A DNA stretch of 64,000 nucleotides, from the NCBI GenBank assembly GCA_015295945.1, contig DVED01000105.1:1-64000 (forward strand). Direction: 5' to 3'. Position 1 is the stretch's first letter, and each line of letters opens with the position of its first letter. Source of the DNA: Oscillatoriales cyanobacterium M59_W2019_021. Its GTDB lineage: Bacteria; Cyanobacteriota; Cyanobacteriia; Cyanobacteriales; Geitlerinemataceae. The translations under genes and the position numbers were made by a program. A model generated the notes under the pieces. The model ran no database searches and was not told where the DNA came from. It saw only the letters and a program-made list of their open reading frames with translations. Below, one piece after another: positions 1-10,860 of this stretch.

Positions 1-69
1 TAAATGAAGAAGAATTCAGGAGTCAGAAGTCAGGAGTCATAATCCATAAAAGCATTGATTCTCAACGGA

Positions 70-669
70 TTACGGAATGGGTGTTGACTTCACCTGCGAG
101 AGTTCTGTCGGGTTCTCGCCTGATCGATCTAGCGTCATTCTGACTAGGGTGTAACCGAGATAAGCGGGTAATGCCAACGCTGTCAGCGCCACGATCGCGG
201 CGATCCAGGATAATCGAGAAGAGGTCGGTCCGTAGTGCGATCGATAGGGATCGATTTTGAGAGAATCGATATCGAGGAGATTTGCCATGGCGATGGGTCG
301 TTTGAACCGAATGCGGCGATCGTCTAGTTTTTCCAGCAAAATCCATCCCACTTCCGCTTCTTCGTCTCGCAATTGCTTGAGAATTTTCGGATCGCGAAAG
401 AGATCTCGACTGGCACGGACGATTTTATACTCCCATCCCGCCAAACGAGGATCGTTACCATTTGGGAATGCTGCGCCATTGTTCCCGTTGACGGGTTGCG
501 ACTCGACATCCCACACTTCTTTATCGGCGTTGTAGTGCGTCAAGAATTCTTCTTCCTCCCGATCGTGCTGCTTCGTCACCCGTTGCTGCCAATACAGCCA
601 ACCCCCCGAGATCGCACCCTCTATACCCAGACTACCAACCAACAGGCTCCAAATGAGGACTTCTATCAT
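70..669 (-). CDS. hypothetical membrane protein with N- and C-terminal hydrophobic segments
   Basis: 199-aa ORF; hydrophobic N-term (MIEVLIWSLLVGSLGIEGAISG) and C-term segment (LSWIAAIVALTALALPAYLGYTLV). Confidence 0.75.
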   Translation of the reverse strand: MIEVLIWSLLVGSLGIEGAISGGWLYWQQRVTKQHDREEEEFLTHYNADKEVWDVESQPVNGNNGAAFPNGNDPRLAGWEYKIVRASRDLFRDPKILKQLRDEEAEVGWILLEKLDDRRIRFKRPIAMANLLDIDSLKIDPYRSHYGPTSSRLSWIAAIVALTALALPAYLGYTLVRMTLDRSGENPTELSQVKSTPIP

Positions 670-692
670 AGTGTTTTGTCATTTGTCATCGG

Positions 693-1400
693 TCATTCGT
701 TCTTAGTCATTTGTCCTTTTTTCTTTAACGTCAGCAACGCATCTTCAGCCGCACACTTCTCGGCAATTTGCTTGCGATGTCCCGTACCCGTGCCGTAAAC
801 TTCACCGTTAACCAGGACTTCGGCAGTAAATTCTTTGGCGTGATCGAGTCCGGACTCTTTGACGATCCGATATTGTGGGTTTTGCTGGTGGTTGGCTAGC
901 GCCCATTGTTGAAACCGATTTTTACAGTCTACCAAATTCGGCGTCTGGGCGCGATCGGAGGGCGATCGAACGATCTTTTCGGCTAAGGAACTAAACAACG
1001 GGTAAATATAATCCCTGACAGCATCGATTCCGGCATCGAGAAAATAGGCTCCGATAATGGCTTCAAACGTATCGCTCAGTAACGCCGGATTTTCTCGCCC
1101 TCCATCCCGTTGCGCCCCTCGACCTAACCGAATGAGTTGTCCGATACTGAGATTTTCAGCCAGTTCGGCTAATTGTTTCTCGTTAACCAAGGCAGAACGC
1201 AAGCGAGTCAGTTGCGCTTCGCTCATCTCGGGATAGCGATCGTACAACAATTTTCCTACCCAAAAACCCAACACTGCATCGCCGAGAAATTCCAGGCGCT
1301 CGTTATCTTTTTCGTTGGGATTTTCGTTGACATAAGACCGATGGGTTAAGGCTTGCTGAAACAGTTCTGGATTGTTGAATAAGGGTAATTTTGGTTTCAT
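693..1400 (-). CDS. rnc: ribonuclease III
   Basis: RNase III signature NERLEFLGDAVLGFWVG plus C-terminal dsRNA-binding domain. Confidence 0.97.
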   Translation of the reverse strand: MKPKLPLFNNPELFQQALTHRSYVNENPNEKDNERLEFLGDAVLGFWVGKLLYDRYPEMSEAQLTRLRSALVNEKQLAELAENLSIGQLIRLGRGAQRDGGRENPALLSDTFEAIIGAYFLDAGIDAVRDYIYPLFSSLAEKIVRSPSDRAQTPNLVDCKNRFQQWALANHQQNPQYRIVKESGLDHAKEFTAEVLVNGEVYGTGTGHRKQIAEKCAAEDALLTLKKKGQMTKNE

Positions 1401-1423
1401 AGTTTTTGATTCTGCTTTCTAGA

Positions 1424-1679
1424 AAGACCTAGCTTTGAGAATCAGCCGGGTCTTCATTAAGGGGTTATCGGCTAATGTTCTTTTGTTTCAAAAGTCAAGG
1501 AACATCAAGCATTTTGCCCGTACGGGTCTTGTTCGCTGCAAGCACGAAAACCTACCGCATCTCAAACGATGCTAATGGTTACTTTGCGAATGTAAGCTAA
1601 CGTCTGACGAACAGAATGGTTTTAATTCTGTCCAATGAGACCTGAGCCTACGGATTCGACATTTATTTTGCTTAATGTC
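1424..1679. ncRNA. candidate structured RNA/intergenic element of unknown family
   Basis: At least six perfect stems in ~255 nt: 1475-1505, 1517-1526, 1532-1536/1586-1590 enclosing 1557-1572, 1611-1631, 1658-1679. No convincing ORF; strand unresolved. Confidence 0.3.
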
Positions 1680-1805
1680 TATCCAAGAGTAGAGCATGTA
1701 TTGTTAGTCGCGTCAAGGCGATCGCCCCAAACTTAAGCTAAACTTAATACACTGTTACCCATGTAAGGGGTGTAGGATCTCAGAAAAACCATCCCAGCAT
1801 CGTTT

Positions 1806-2075
1806 ATGTCATTAAAACTCCACTCAATCCTACTGGGAATCGCCCTTTTGTATACCATCTTGCCAATTCTCTTAGCGTTTGCAGGTGCGAGCTTCGCGCA
1901 GTTATGCGGTTGCGAACCCAACGAATCGGGGTTTACCTGCGAAGGACGACCGTTTTTAAGCGAGTTATTTTCGGTCATGGCACATTTGCATTTATTTGCA
2001 TTGATTACCGTGCCAACCGGAGGAATTGCCTCTCTAATTTTAGGAGTATCGCTTGGCGTTCGTTTTTTATGGTAA
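1806..2075 (+). CDS. small two-TM hypothetical protein
   Basis: 89-aa ORF with two hydrophobic helices and a Cys-containing loop (CGCEPNESGFTCEGRP). Confidence 0.55.
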   Translation: MSLKLHSILLGIALLYTILPILLAFAGASFAQLCGCEPNESGFTCEGRPFLSELFSVMAHLHLFALITVPTGGIASLILGVSLGVRFLW

Positions 2076-2134
2076 TCCTAAATACCATCATTTTCGAGTA
2101 TTGCTATCTTTTAGCTGACGGCTAATATCTTGCT

Positions 2135-3502
2135 TTACTGGTTTGCTAATTGAATGCGATCGCCCAATTGATTGAGAGTTTGCTGCATATTCGGATCGCT
2201 AGTTTTGAGTTGCGCAACTTTTTCACAACTGTACATCACTGTGGTATGATCTTTCCCGCCGAAAATCTCGCCGATTTTCGGCAAACTCAAATCCGTATGC
2301 TGCCGCATTAAATACATGGCAATTTGTCGAGCTTGGCTGATTTCTCTCCGGCGAGAGTTTCCTTTCAAATCTTCAACCGAAACTTTAAACATTTCCGTCA
2401 CTGCCTGAATAACTGCCTCTGGGGAAGCATCAATTTTCGCTTTAGGTTGGTTTAAAACGGGCGCAATATTTTCCACCTTCATCGCCAGTCCCGAAATGGA
2501 AATATAAGCCACTGCTCGAATCAACGCGCCTTCTAATTCTCGAATATTCGACGTATAATTTGCTGCAATGTATTCGATGACCTCTCGCGGCAAGCGCATA
2601 TTTTCGTATTCGGCTTTTTTCTGGAGAATTGCCATTCTTGTTTCCAAATCTGGAGTTTGAATGTCGGCAATCAATCCCATGGAAAATCGGGAACAAAGGC
2701 GCTCTTGCAGTCGAGGAATTTGGTGGGGTGGGCGATCGGATGCGAGTACCACCTGTTTCCCAGATTCGTGCAACGTATTGAAGGTATGAAAAAATTCTTC
2801 TTGGGTGTATTCTTTCCCTTCGATAAATTGAATGTCATCGACGAGTAGCACGTCCGCCGCGCGGTAGTGATCCCGAAAACTTTGCATGCTATCCCGACGA
2901 ATTGCCGAAATTAAATCATTAGTAAATCGCTCGGTTGAAACGTAAAAAATGCGAGAATCGGCATTAATTTCCAAGCGATAATGCCCGATCGCTTGCATCA
3001 AATGGGTTTTGCCCAAACCGACGCCACCGCACAAAAATAGCGGATTGAATTCTCGTCCGGGAGATTCGGCAACTGCCAGCGATGCCGCGTGCGCCATCCG
3101 GTTGTTCGACCCCACCACAAAGCGCGAGAATACGTATTTTGGATTGAGTTCCGGCGGTTTGGGACGAGATGGGCGCGGTTTTTCTTCCGGGAGAGACGAC
3201 TTCCAGAGCATCTCCGGTTCGTTGGGGGGTGAAGTCGGTTCCCCTTTTGCCGCACTCAACTGAATTTCCACGGAATGCCCGAGGACATCGCTGACCACAT
3301 CAGAAATCGTTTTTAAATAATACTTTTGTAGCCAATTCCGCGCAAAGGGATTGGGCGTGCGAATGACTAAGCGATTCTCGTTGAGAGACTCGGCATGAGC
3401 CGTTTTAATCCACGTTTCAAAGGTGGGTCGGTTGAGCTGGAGTTGCAAGCGATCGAGAACCCGATCCCAAAGTTGTTCGAGGGACATTTTCAACGAATCC
3501 AC
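2135..3502 (-). CDS. dnaA: chromosomal replication initiator protein DnaA
   Basis: Walker [11 protein letters not shown], Walker [11 protein letters not shown]-terminal DnaA signature [15 protein letters not shown]. Confidence 0.98.
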   Translation of the reverse strand: MDSLKMSLEQLWDRVLDRLQLQLNRPTFETWIKTAHAESLNENRLVIRTPNPFARNWLQKYYLKTISDVVSDVLGHSVEIQLSAAKGEPTSPPNEPEMLWKSSLPEEKPRPSRPKPPELNPKYVFSRFVVGSNNRMAHAASLAVAESPGREFNPLFLCGGVGLGKTHLMQAIGHYRLEINADSRIFYVSTERFTNDLISAIRRDSMQSFRDHYRAADVLLVDDIQFIEGKEYTQEEFFHTFNTLHESGKQVVLASDRPPHQIPRLQERLCSRFSMGLIADIQTPDLETRMAILQKKAEYENMRLPREVIEYIAANYTSNIRELEGALIRAVAYISISGLAMKVENIAPVLNQPKAKIDASPEAVIQAVTEMFKVSVEDLKGNSRRREISQARQIAMYLMRQHTDLSLPKIGEIFGGKDHTTVMYSCEKVAQLKTSDPNMQQTLNQLGDRIQLANQ

Positions 3503-3707
3503 CTCCTCATCTCAACACGAAATCCGCGACGATCGATCTCCAGAAGTTCCTCACCCTGTGGAACTGAGGAAATCGCCGAGGGGATTCCAAATTTTGCCAA
3601 CGGTTGCACGCTTCCCAGACCCGACAACTTCCATTCCCGCAAAATCGCGATCGTCGTTGTGCCGATCTCTGCCTCGGGGCAAAGTCCCGATCGCCAATAT
3701 CGAGGGT

Positions 3708-3965
3708 TTAACCTCGGGCAGATTCCGAATAATCGGCGATCGCGAACACGTACAACGTGTGTGCCAATAAGATAAACGTCCACACTCCCGTCGTCCAAAC
3801 CGCCCAAGATCCGGAGGCGCGATACAAATTGTAGAAGAACCACAACCCGGAATTGACCGCACAGAACACGGCAACGTGAAAAGCATAGTTGATCCGATCG
3901 GCAAAGCGTCGGAATTCGGGATCTCGGCGATCGGGCTTGCGCGGCCAAGTTGGGGGCATAGGCAC
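3708..3965 (-). CDS. 2TM domain-containing small membrane protein
   Basis: 85-aa ORF with RRDPEFRRFADRINYAFHVAVFCAVNSGLWFFYNL and a second TM helix. Confidence 0.65.
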   Translation of the reverse strand: MPMPPTWPRKPDRRDPEFRRFADRINYAFHVAVFCAVNSGLWFFYNLYRASGSWAVWTTGVWTFILLAHTLYVFAIADYSESARG

Positions 3966-4049
3966 ACCTCTAAACGTCAGGGTAGCTCGACGATAAATTT
4001 CAATTATAGAGGTTCACCGTTCGTCATTGGTCATTGGTCATTTGAAGTT

Positions 4050-4075
4050 GGGAGTTTGGGGTTTGGGGTTTGGGG
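4050..4075 (+). repeat. G-quadruplex-type GGGTTTGGGG repeat
   Basis: GGG-AGTTT-GGGG-TTT-GGGG-TTT-GGGG preceded by TCATTGGTCATTTG. Confidence 0.7.
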
Positions 4076-4385
4076 TTGGTCATTGCTAGTTGCTAGTCGC
4101 TCGTTGCTTTTCTCCCCTACTCCCCCTGCTGCCCCTGCTCCACCGAACACCGAGGGCTGACATTGTGGTATCATGATCTTGAGGGGTCTAACCCCTCATT
4201 CGTTTTCAGGGTAGTCTGAGACAGATTCTGCGATCCGACCACTTGAAAAGGTGTCTCAAGGTTAGTAGAAACTGCCGTCGCCTCCAAGTAAGTTATTTTT
4301 ACAACGAACCACCGAATCGATCGGCAAACGAATGGGTTCGTGTAGAGATGAATGATGATATTTACCCAGACGGACTGAGAACGTT

Positions 4386-4949
4386 ATGATTCAGACACCC
4401 GGCTATCAACTCGACAGTCTGCCCGATTACGATCGCTTTGAATCGGACGTGACCATTGCCACCGTTTGTCGCGATCGGTTGGTTCGCGAATCGGATCTGC
4501 CCTTTGAAAAACCCAAATTCGTTCGGTTTCATTTTGAGGGCTTGAATTGCTTTGAAGTGGTCGATCGGCAGTTTTCGCACTGGGGCGTCACCTTTACCAA
4601 TGCGATCGCCATTCAGCCCTCAAATCCGTATTTCCCCCCCCATTCCGGGGAAATGGTGTTAATGGGAGCGCCGAAAAATGGTTCGATCGAAATTACCTTC
4701 GAGCACCCCGTTCGTTTTGTTTCTGGATTCGTTACCAGTTCTCGAGCTACCGTTTTATCCGCATACGATCGCCACGGAAATTTATTAAGTCGAGCGGAAT
4801 TAGCCCATGCCAATCTCGACGATACCCAATCCCCAATTCCTGCCAATACCGAGTTAAAAGTACACTCACCCGGACTTCAAATTTACCGCGTCACCTTCTC
4901 CGCTTTTGAAGGACAACTCGTTGTCGATGATATTAGCTTTGGATTCTAA
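4386..4949 (+). CDS. hypothetical protein, beta-sandwich-like
   Basis: 187-aa ORF; alternating beta pattern ending LVVDDISFGF. Confidence 0.75.
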   Translation: MIQTPGYQLDSLPDYDRFESDVTIATVCRDRLVRESDLPFEKPKFVRFHFEGLNCFEVVDRQFSHWGVTFTNAIAIQPSNPYFPPHSGEMVLMGAPKNGSIEITFEHPVRFVSGFVTSSRATVLSAYDRHGNLLSRAELAHANLDDTQSPIPANTELKVHSPGLQIYRVTFSAFEGQLVVDDISFGF

Positions 4950-5052
4950 GGCGATCGCTCCGTAACTCGCTTCGCAATTGTGCGATCGCGCAGGCGCTCT
5001 CTGGTAAACTAACGAATACATCTTCAGAGGCGATCGCCTTTCCGGAAGTCCC

Positions 5053-5880
5053 GTGGCTCAGGTAATCTCTCCGTGGCAACAGTTTCTCCAGCATTTGCAG
5101 GACTCGTCGTTGCTCCCCCCTCAATTGAAATTGATCGATATCCCCCTATCCACTCGGGGATCTCGCGTTTGGATACTCGGCAGTGGCGCGATCGCCGTTC
5201 TCTTCCTCTGGGACTGGAAGTTTATTGTCTCCATCGGCGTCGGGACAACTGTGTTGGGAGTTGCCTATGCCATGCAGCAGTGGAACTGGGGAGGATTTCA
5301 GAACTTCGCGCGTCGGCTGGTTGCCCATCCCAATCGTCCCTTTGCCGTTGCCGTCGCTAGTGCCGGACTTGCCGCCGTGGGAACCTATCTGGCAATTGCC
5401 CTGTGGACGACCGCAGATAACCCCTGGATCGCCACCGCAGCCATCGCCGAGGGTTTCGCTACCTTGGTAATTTTAGCCCTCCTTCTCGGTCAAAATTTAG
5501 GCGGATTCCTGCATTCGGAAACCGCTTTCGATCTCTACGAAAAACTCGATCGCTTAACTGATGCCGACCCCCTCAAGCGCTTGATTGCCGTGCGCCAACT
5601 CCTCCACGCCGTCAAGGCGGGAAAATTTGACGAAATCGAGAGCCGTACCGTTTCCGCAGCCTTTCGCTTGATGTTGCAAACCGAAACGGAATCGATCGTC
5701 TTGGAAGCGGTTTTAGAAGGCTTGCAGGAATTAGACGAACCGAAAAAACTCGCCTCGGGAACCCCAGCCCTTTCTTTAGCGCGATCGCATCAGCCGCAAG
5801 CCTTACCCAAACGCCAGCCGATTTCCCCTTCCCTCCACAAACAACGGGAAAAACAACACGTGCGCGTCTCCTCTCGGTAA
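5053..5880 (+). CDS. membrane protein with C-terminal alpha-helical (HEAT/armadillo-like) segment
   Basis: 275-aa ORF; several TM segments then DADPLKRLIAVRQLLHAVKAG...VLEGLQELDE. Confidence 0.7.
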   Translation: MAQVISPWQQFLQHLQDSSLLPPQLKLIDIPLSTRGSRVWILGSGAIAVLFLWDWKFIVSIGVGTTVLGVAYAMQQWNWGGFQNFARRLVAHPNRPFAVAVASAGLAAVGTYLAIALWTTADNPWIATAAIAEGFATLVILALLLGQNLGGFLHSETAFDLYEKLDRLTDADPLKRLIAVRQLLHAVKAGKFDEIESRTVSAAFRLMLQTETESIVLEAVLEGLQELDEPKKLASGTPALSLARSHQPQALPKRQPISPSLHKQREKQHVRVSSR

Positions 5881-5972
5881 TCGATCTCCTGTCCGACTCA
5901 AAATTGGACGATCGAACATCTCGCGATCTAAATTAAAAAGTTTACCGATCGCTGAAAGCTGATGGCTGACGC

Positions 5973-7103
5973 TTACATCGTAATCGGCGATTCGACGTAA
6001 ACTGTGGGATCTTTAGACATAAATTCGATGCCGAATCGATCGAGCTTTTTCGCTAGGGTTTGGTTGGCAAGTTCGAGCAGCCTCTTTCTCAGTTGCAGCG
6101 AGTTCTCACTCGATCCCAAGATAAAGAAAGTAATTCGCGCTTGGGTGGTTTCGCTGTCAGGCTTTTGATTGAAGGTAATATTCGTACTGCCGGGATCGAT
6201 GCCGAATACTGAATCCGTACTTTCGACGATCGCCTGACGCACTAGCGCTCGATCTTCTTCCTCTAATTTTTGCACGAAATCGAGATAGATCATCGCCATC
6301 ACTTTCTTACCCCGCGTCAAATTTTCGATTTCTAAATTGACGAGGGTAGAGTTGGGAACGATAAACAGCGTGCTGATTCCCGAGGTCCGAATTTTGGTCG
6401 ATCGCAAGCCTATCGATTCAACTCTACCGAATATGCCTTCGGGAATTTGTTGCGATTTCTGCAAGCGAATATATTCTCCCGGTTTAAACGGTCGATCGAG
6501 ATACAAGACGATTGTACTCAGCAATTGTTCTAAAATTTTCTGTGCGGCAGCCGCAATCGCTAAACCTCCCAATCCCAACCCGGCAAACAATCCGAGTAAA
6601 TTCAACCTTTGGCTTTGCGCGTACGCCAACACGGCAATAAAGCCAATCCCGACATTAACAATTGTCTCGAAAACCAGTAGGAGTTCGTCTACTTCCAATC
6701 CGGCTTTTTTCAGCAAATCGATGCCGTAAAGGCGAACGATTTGCCGAAAGAGACGCGACACCAACCAAGCCACACTGAAAATAACCGCTAAGTCGAGAAA
6801 AGGCTTGATAAAATCGTAAAAGCGATCGTAGGTTTTCAGCCAAACCGAGGAAATGGAAATGAGAACTAAGATCCCAGCAACTCGGAAGGGATATTGAATC
6901 GGTTCGGTGAGTTTGTCGTAGGTTTTGAGAACGGCACTCGAACCGAAACGACCGATAAACCATCGCGCAATTCGCGGTGTAAATTGCCCCACAAAAACGG
7001 AGCATAAAGCAAAAATTAAAAAGACTAAATAATTGGGAATGCCTGACTGGTATGCTAATCTATAGACCGAGAGGGGAAAATCTATCCAGCGATGGAAGTT
7101 CAT
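5973..7103 (-). CDS. mechanosensitive ion channel family protein (MscS-like)
   Basis: MscS-type pore/beta segment FAGLGLGGLAIAAAAQKILEQLLSTIVLYLDRPFKPGEYI, VESIGLRSTKIRT. Confidence 0.92.
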   Translation of the reverse strand: MNFHRWIDFPLSVYRLAYQSGIPNYLVFLIFALCSVFVGQFTPRIARWFIGRFGSSAVLKTYDKLTEPIQYPFRVAGILVLISISSVWLKTYDRFYDFIKPFLDLAVIFSVAWLVSRLFRQIVRLYGIDLLKKAGLEVDELLLVFETIVNVGIGFIAVLAYAQSQRLNLLGLFAGLGLGGLAIAAAAQKILEQLLSTIVLYLDRPFKPGEYIRLQKSQQIPEGIFGRVESIGLRSTKIRTSGISTLFIVPNSTLVNLEIENLTRGKKVMAMIYLDFVQKLEEEDRALVRQAIVESTDSVFGIDPGSTNITFNQKPDSETTQARITFFILGSSENSLQLRKRLLELANQTLAKKLDRFGIEFMSKDPTVYVESPITM

Positions 7104-7118
7104 CTTGAAATTGTAACT

Positions 7119-8201
7119 TTAAATGGTAATCGGCGAATCGACGTAAATCGTCGAATCTTCTATTTCAAATTCAATGCCATGTTCGACCAGGGTTTGATTG
7201 ATATTTTGATTGGCAAGATCGAGAACTTGTCGTCGCAGTTCCATCGAAACATTGCCAGAGCCTAAGATAAAAAAGGCAATTTGAGCTTGAGTTATTTCCC
7301 CATCGAGGTAAGGAATATTTCTGAATTCGACTTCGGTATTGCGGGAGTCGATCCCAAAAATATCGATCGTCCCTTGAATGACTACTTGACGAATTAAGGA
7401 TTTTTCATCTTCGGGCAGTAACCGATAAAAATTGAGGTAAACGATCGCTATGACTTTTTTAGCACCCGTCAGGTTTTCGATCGTCATTTGAGTTAAAGCA
7501 TTATTAGGAACGATCGCTAAGGTTCCTTTTCCAGATAGGCGAATTTTGGTCGATCGCAAACCGATGGATTCGATCCGACCGAACGTGCCATCGGGTAAGG
7601 ATACGTAATCGTCAATGGTAAAGGGTTTATCCAAATAGAGAACAATTCCTCCCAGGAGTTGTTCTAAAGTTTTTTGTGCGGCAAATGCAACAGCAAGTCC
7701 TCCAATTCCCAAACTCGCAATTAATCCCAATAAGTTAATGTTGTGGGATTGTAAAAAGATGAAAATTGAAACAACAATAAAAATACCATTGGCGACAATC
7801 TTACCAAAATTCAAAAGCTCGTTAATTTTGCTGCCGCTTTGCACGACGAGCTTTAAGAGATAAACGTCAAATAATTGGTAAATTAATCTCCAGCCAAAAC
7901 TGATAATGCTAATGGTTAACAGTAAGCTAACGCCAATTTCGATAAATTCAGGCGCTTGACTCAGAAGTACCAGACTTTCGGCGATCGCGATCAAAACCAC
8001 TAATCCTAAATATTCGAGTTGGGGTTGGATCAGGGCTTGATAGAGTTTGACAATTTGGCTGGATTCCCAAGATTGAATTTGTGTCAACAGTATGGGGATG
8101 GAAAAACGACCGAGAATAAAAATTGCGATCGCCCCGAGGATAAAAGCTAAAAATTTGAGTAGGTCGCTAATATTGAGCGTAATGGATAGAGATTCAGCCA
8201 T
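7119..8201 (-). CDS. mechanosensitive ion channel family protein (MscS-like), tandem paralogue
   Basis: ASLGIGGLAVAFAAQKTLEQLLGGIVLYLDKPFTIDDYV, IESIGLRSTKIRL. Confidence 0.92.
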   Translation of the reverse strand: MAESLSITLNISDLLKFLAFILGAIAIFILGRFSIPILLTQIQSWESSQIVKLYQALIQPQLEYLGLVVLIAIAESLVLLSQAPEFIEIGVSLLLTISIISFGWRLIYQLFDVYLLKLVVQSGSKINELLNFGKIVANGIFIVVSIFIFLQSHNINLLGLIASLGIGGLAVAFAAQKTLEQLLGGIVLYLDKPFTIDDYVSLPDGTFGRIESIGLRSTKIRLSGKGTLAIVPNNALTQMTIENLTGAKKVIAIVYLNFYRLLPEDEKSLIRQVVIQGTIDIFGIDSRNTEVEFRNIPYLDGEITQAQIAFFILGSGNVSMELRRQVLDLANQNINQTLVEHGIEFEIEDSTIYVDSPITI

Positions 8202-8325
8202 CCGAAAAATCGAGTCTGTTGCTATTTCAGCATAGCTATTGGAAATCTATCTGTCATCTATCCCCAGTCAGATTTCGTCGCCATGCTGTTAGTAACGGTT
8301 GATCGGTAACGATCTCGATCGACGA

Positions 8326-9414
8326 TTACGGATCTTCTAACTCTTCGCACAAATCTTGTAGCGATTGATGTTGGTGGCGGCGAGACTGACGGCGGTATTT
8401 TTTCGAGGCGAGTTTGGGTTCGTACTGCTGCCGACCGTCGCGCTTGCTTTTCAACTTCAGTGCGGTTTCGGTTTTGCCCAACTGCTGTAATGCCTCCTGA
8501 CGGGCGATCGCCTCGTCCAAAAACGTTCGATAATGGTCGTAGCGTTCCCAATCTCCGGCAACGACGCAATTGGGTTCCCCCCGATGCAAGCAATCGCTGA
8601 ATTGGCACTGTCCGCGAGCCAAACGTTGCCGCGCTTCGGGGAAGTAGTCCACCAACTCCGTCGGCGAACAGTCGAGGTCGGGTTGGTTAAAACCGGGGGT
8701 ATCTGCCAGCAACCCCCCGCCGGGTAACTCGAAAAGTTCGACGTGGCGAGTGGTGTGGCGACCGCGACCGAGTTTGCCCGAAACATCGGCAACGCGCAAT
8801 TGGGCATCGGGAACCAAACGATCGATCGAACTGGATTTTCCCACCCCCGAAGGTCCGCAAACCACGGAAATAGTTCCGGCGAGGACGGCAGCGAGTTCGT
8901 CGAACCCGACCCCCGAACTGGCAACCATGGGAATCGGGTCGTATCCCCACCCTTGGAGGCGATCGATCCAGTGTTGTCGGTACTCGGCATCGACGAGATC
9001 GCTTTTATTCAAACTCAAACACACCTCTAACCCCGTGGATTCCGCCTTAACCAAAAACCGACTGAGTTGATAGGGGTCTAGGGCGGGATCGGCGAAGGCG
9101 AAAACCAGCAGAATTTGACGAGCGTTAGCGATGGGCGGTCGATCAAGTTCCGTTTGCCGGGGCAGCACCTCGGAAATCGCCCCCCGTCCCCCTTCCCAGT
9201 CGATCGCCTCCACCATCACCCGATCGCCCACCATGACGCGCTGACCGATTTTCTTCAACCGCGTGCGGCGGGTACACAGGAGATAGGTCAGCGGTACGGG
9301 TCGATCGCCGATCGGCTCGAGTTGCACTTGATAAAAATTCGCCTGCACGGCTAAGACCGTTCCCCAAATCGGCGTTCCATCCGACACTTGCCCGTATAGG
9401 TCTTCAGACTTCAT
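8326..9414 (-). CDS. rsgA: ribosome small subunit-dependent GTPase A
   Basis: Circularly permuted GTPase motifs NKSDLVD, GPSGVGKSS, DTPGF and zinc motif CQFSDCLHRGEPNC; ATG at 9414 (MKSEDLYGQ) preferred over the longer ORF. Confidence 0.94.
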   Translation of the reverse strand: MKSEDLYGQVSDGTPIWGTVLAVQANFYQVQLEPIGDRPVPLTYLLCTRRTRLKKIGQRVMVGDRVMVEAIDWEGGRGAISEVLPRQTELDRPPIANARQILLVFAFADPALDPYQLSRFLVKAESTGLEVCLSLNKSDLVDAEYRQHWIDRLQGWGYDPIPMVASSGVGFDELAAVLAGTISVVCGPSGVGKSSSIDRLVPDAQLRVADVSGKLGRGRHTTRHVELFELPGGGLLADTPGFNQPDLDCSPTELVDYFPEARQRLARGQCQFSDCLHRGEPNCVVAGDWERYDHYRTFLDEAIARQEALQQLGKTETALKLKSKRDGRQQYEPKLASKKYRRQSRRHQHQSLQDLCEELEDP

Positions 9415-9665
9415 GCGTCCGGGAGCGGTCGTCTCACTTGCAGGACGAAAAAGTCCGATCGATCCTCGATGTTCTCGACGGGATAGCCCGCCACTGCCAA
9501 ACTTTCCGGCACTTGTTCGATCGGCTCTCCGGGATCGAGCCACACTTCGAGCAATTGACCCGGACTCAATTGTTCCAATCGCAATTTCGTGCGGACGAAA
9601 TTAATCGGGCAGGGGGTTCCGCGCAAATCCAGTTGGGCATCGGGAATGGCTGTCTGCTTTGTCAT
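9411..9665 (-). CDS. TusA/SirA-like sulfurtransferase
   Basis: [30 protein letters not shown] (CPxP-like CPIN); 4-bp overlap with rsgA. Confidence 0.85.
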   Translation of the reverse strand: MTKQTAIPDAQLDLRGTPCPINFVRTKLRLEQLSPGQLLEVWLDPGEPIEQVPESLAVAGYPVENIEDRSDFFVLQVRRPLPDA

Positions 9666-10795
9666 TTATGGAACAGCCCTCCGAGAAACCCTTCCACGCC
9701 GCCTTTTCCTCCCAGGCGATCGCCACGAATTTTCGCCAGTTTCTCCAACAATTCCCGCTCTTCCGCATTCACCTTCGTGGGAATATCCACCAACACGGTA
9801 ATTAAATGGTCGCCGCGACTGACCGGATTGCCCAAACGCGGCACGCCCCGATCCTCCAACGTCATCACCGTTCCCGGCTGCGTTCCCGGCGGCACGGTCA
9901 ATTCCACTTCGCCGTCCACCGTCTCTACGGGCAAGCGGCAGCCCAAAATCGCCTGCAAGTAGCTAATTTTAATGTCCGAGAGGATGTTAATGCCATCGCG
10001 CTGGAATTGGGCATCTTCCTTGACGAACAAATAAACGTACAAATCTCCCGGCGGTCCGCCCCGCGCCCCCGCATCTCCCTCTCCGGATACCCGCAGCCGC
10101 GTGCCGTTGTCCACCCCAGCCGGGATGGTAATTTTCAGCTTCTTCGCCTCTTGTTTTTGCCCTTTGCCCCCACAGGTCTCACATTTTTCCTCGATTATCT
10201 GACCCGCACCGTTGCAGGTGGGACAGACGGAGACTTGGGTAAAGCTGCCAAAGGGCGTGCGGGTGGCGCGGCGCACCTGACCGCTGCCGTTACAGGTGGG
10301 ACACGCGCGGGGTCGGGTTCCCGGTTTGGCGCCCGTTCCCCGGCACACCTCGCAAGTTTCCAGGTGATTGATGCGAATTTCCTTTTCGCCCCCAAAAATT
10401 GCCTCCCGGAAATCCAGTTTCAGATCCAGCCGCAAGTCGTCGCCCCGCACCGGACCGCTGCGGCGGCTGCGTCCGGTTTGTGCCGCCGCGCCGCCAAACC
10501 CACCGAAGAAGCTTTCAAAGATATCGGCAAAGCCGCCCATATCGGTAAAATCTTGGAAGCCCGCCCCGGCGCCGGAACTGACCCCCGCTTCGCCAAAGCG
10601 ATCGTAACGCGCCCGCAATTCTGGTTCCGATAGCACTTCGTAGGCACGATTGATTTCTTTAAACCGCTCTTCTGCCCCTTCTTCTTTGTTGACATCTGGG
10701 TGGTACTTGCGAGCGAGACGGCGATACGCTCGCTTGATTTCTTCTTTATCTGCGTCGCGGGAGACGCCTAACATTTCGTAATAGTCACCGGCCAT
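9662..10795 (-). CDS. dnaJ: molecular chaperone DnaJ
   Basis: J domain with HPD ([29 protein letters not shown]) and four CxxCxGxG repeats. Confidence 0.98.
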   Translation of the reverse strand: MAGDYYEMLGVSRDADKEEIKRAYRRLARKYHPDVNKEEGAEERFKEINRAYEVLSEPELRARYDRFGEAGVSSGAGAGFQDFTDMGGFADIFESFFGGFGGAAAQTGRSRRSGPVRGDDLRLDLKLDFREAIFGGEKEIRINHLETCEVCRGTGAKPGTRPRACPTCNGSGQVRRATRTPFGSFTQVSVCPTCNGAGQIIEEKCETCGGKGQKQEAKKLKITIPAGVDNGTRLRVSGEGDAGARGGPPGDLYVYLFVKEDAQFQRDGINILSDIKISYLQAILGCRLPVETVDGEVELTVPPGTQPGTVMTLEDRGVPRLGNPVSRGDHLITVLVDIPTKVNAEERELLEKLAKIRGDRLGGKGGVEGFLGGLFHK

Positions 10796-10860
10796 ATCGC
10801 GCTGCTGTCAATTCTAAGGGGTACTAAGGGACGATCGAACTGTTGCCCTGGAGTTCAGGT

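Noticed and set aside
18-41. CAGGAGTCAGAAGTCAGGAGTC repeats (also near 31.7 kb and 35.0 kb)
   Set aside because: Simple degenerate intergenic repeats common in cyanobacteria, no clear structure
9806-10633. 275-aa + strand ORF opposite dnaJ
   Set aside because: Antisense shadow of a clear DnaJ coding frame; no recognisable domain, His/Arg/Pro-rich composition
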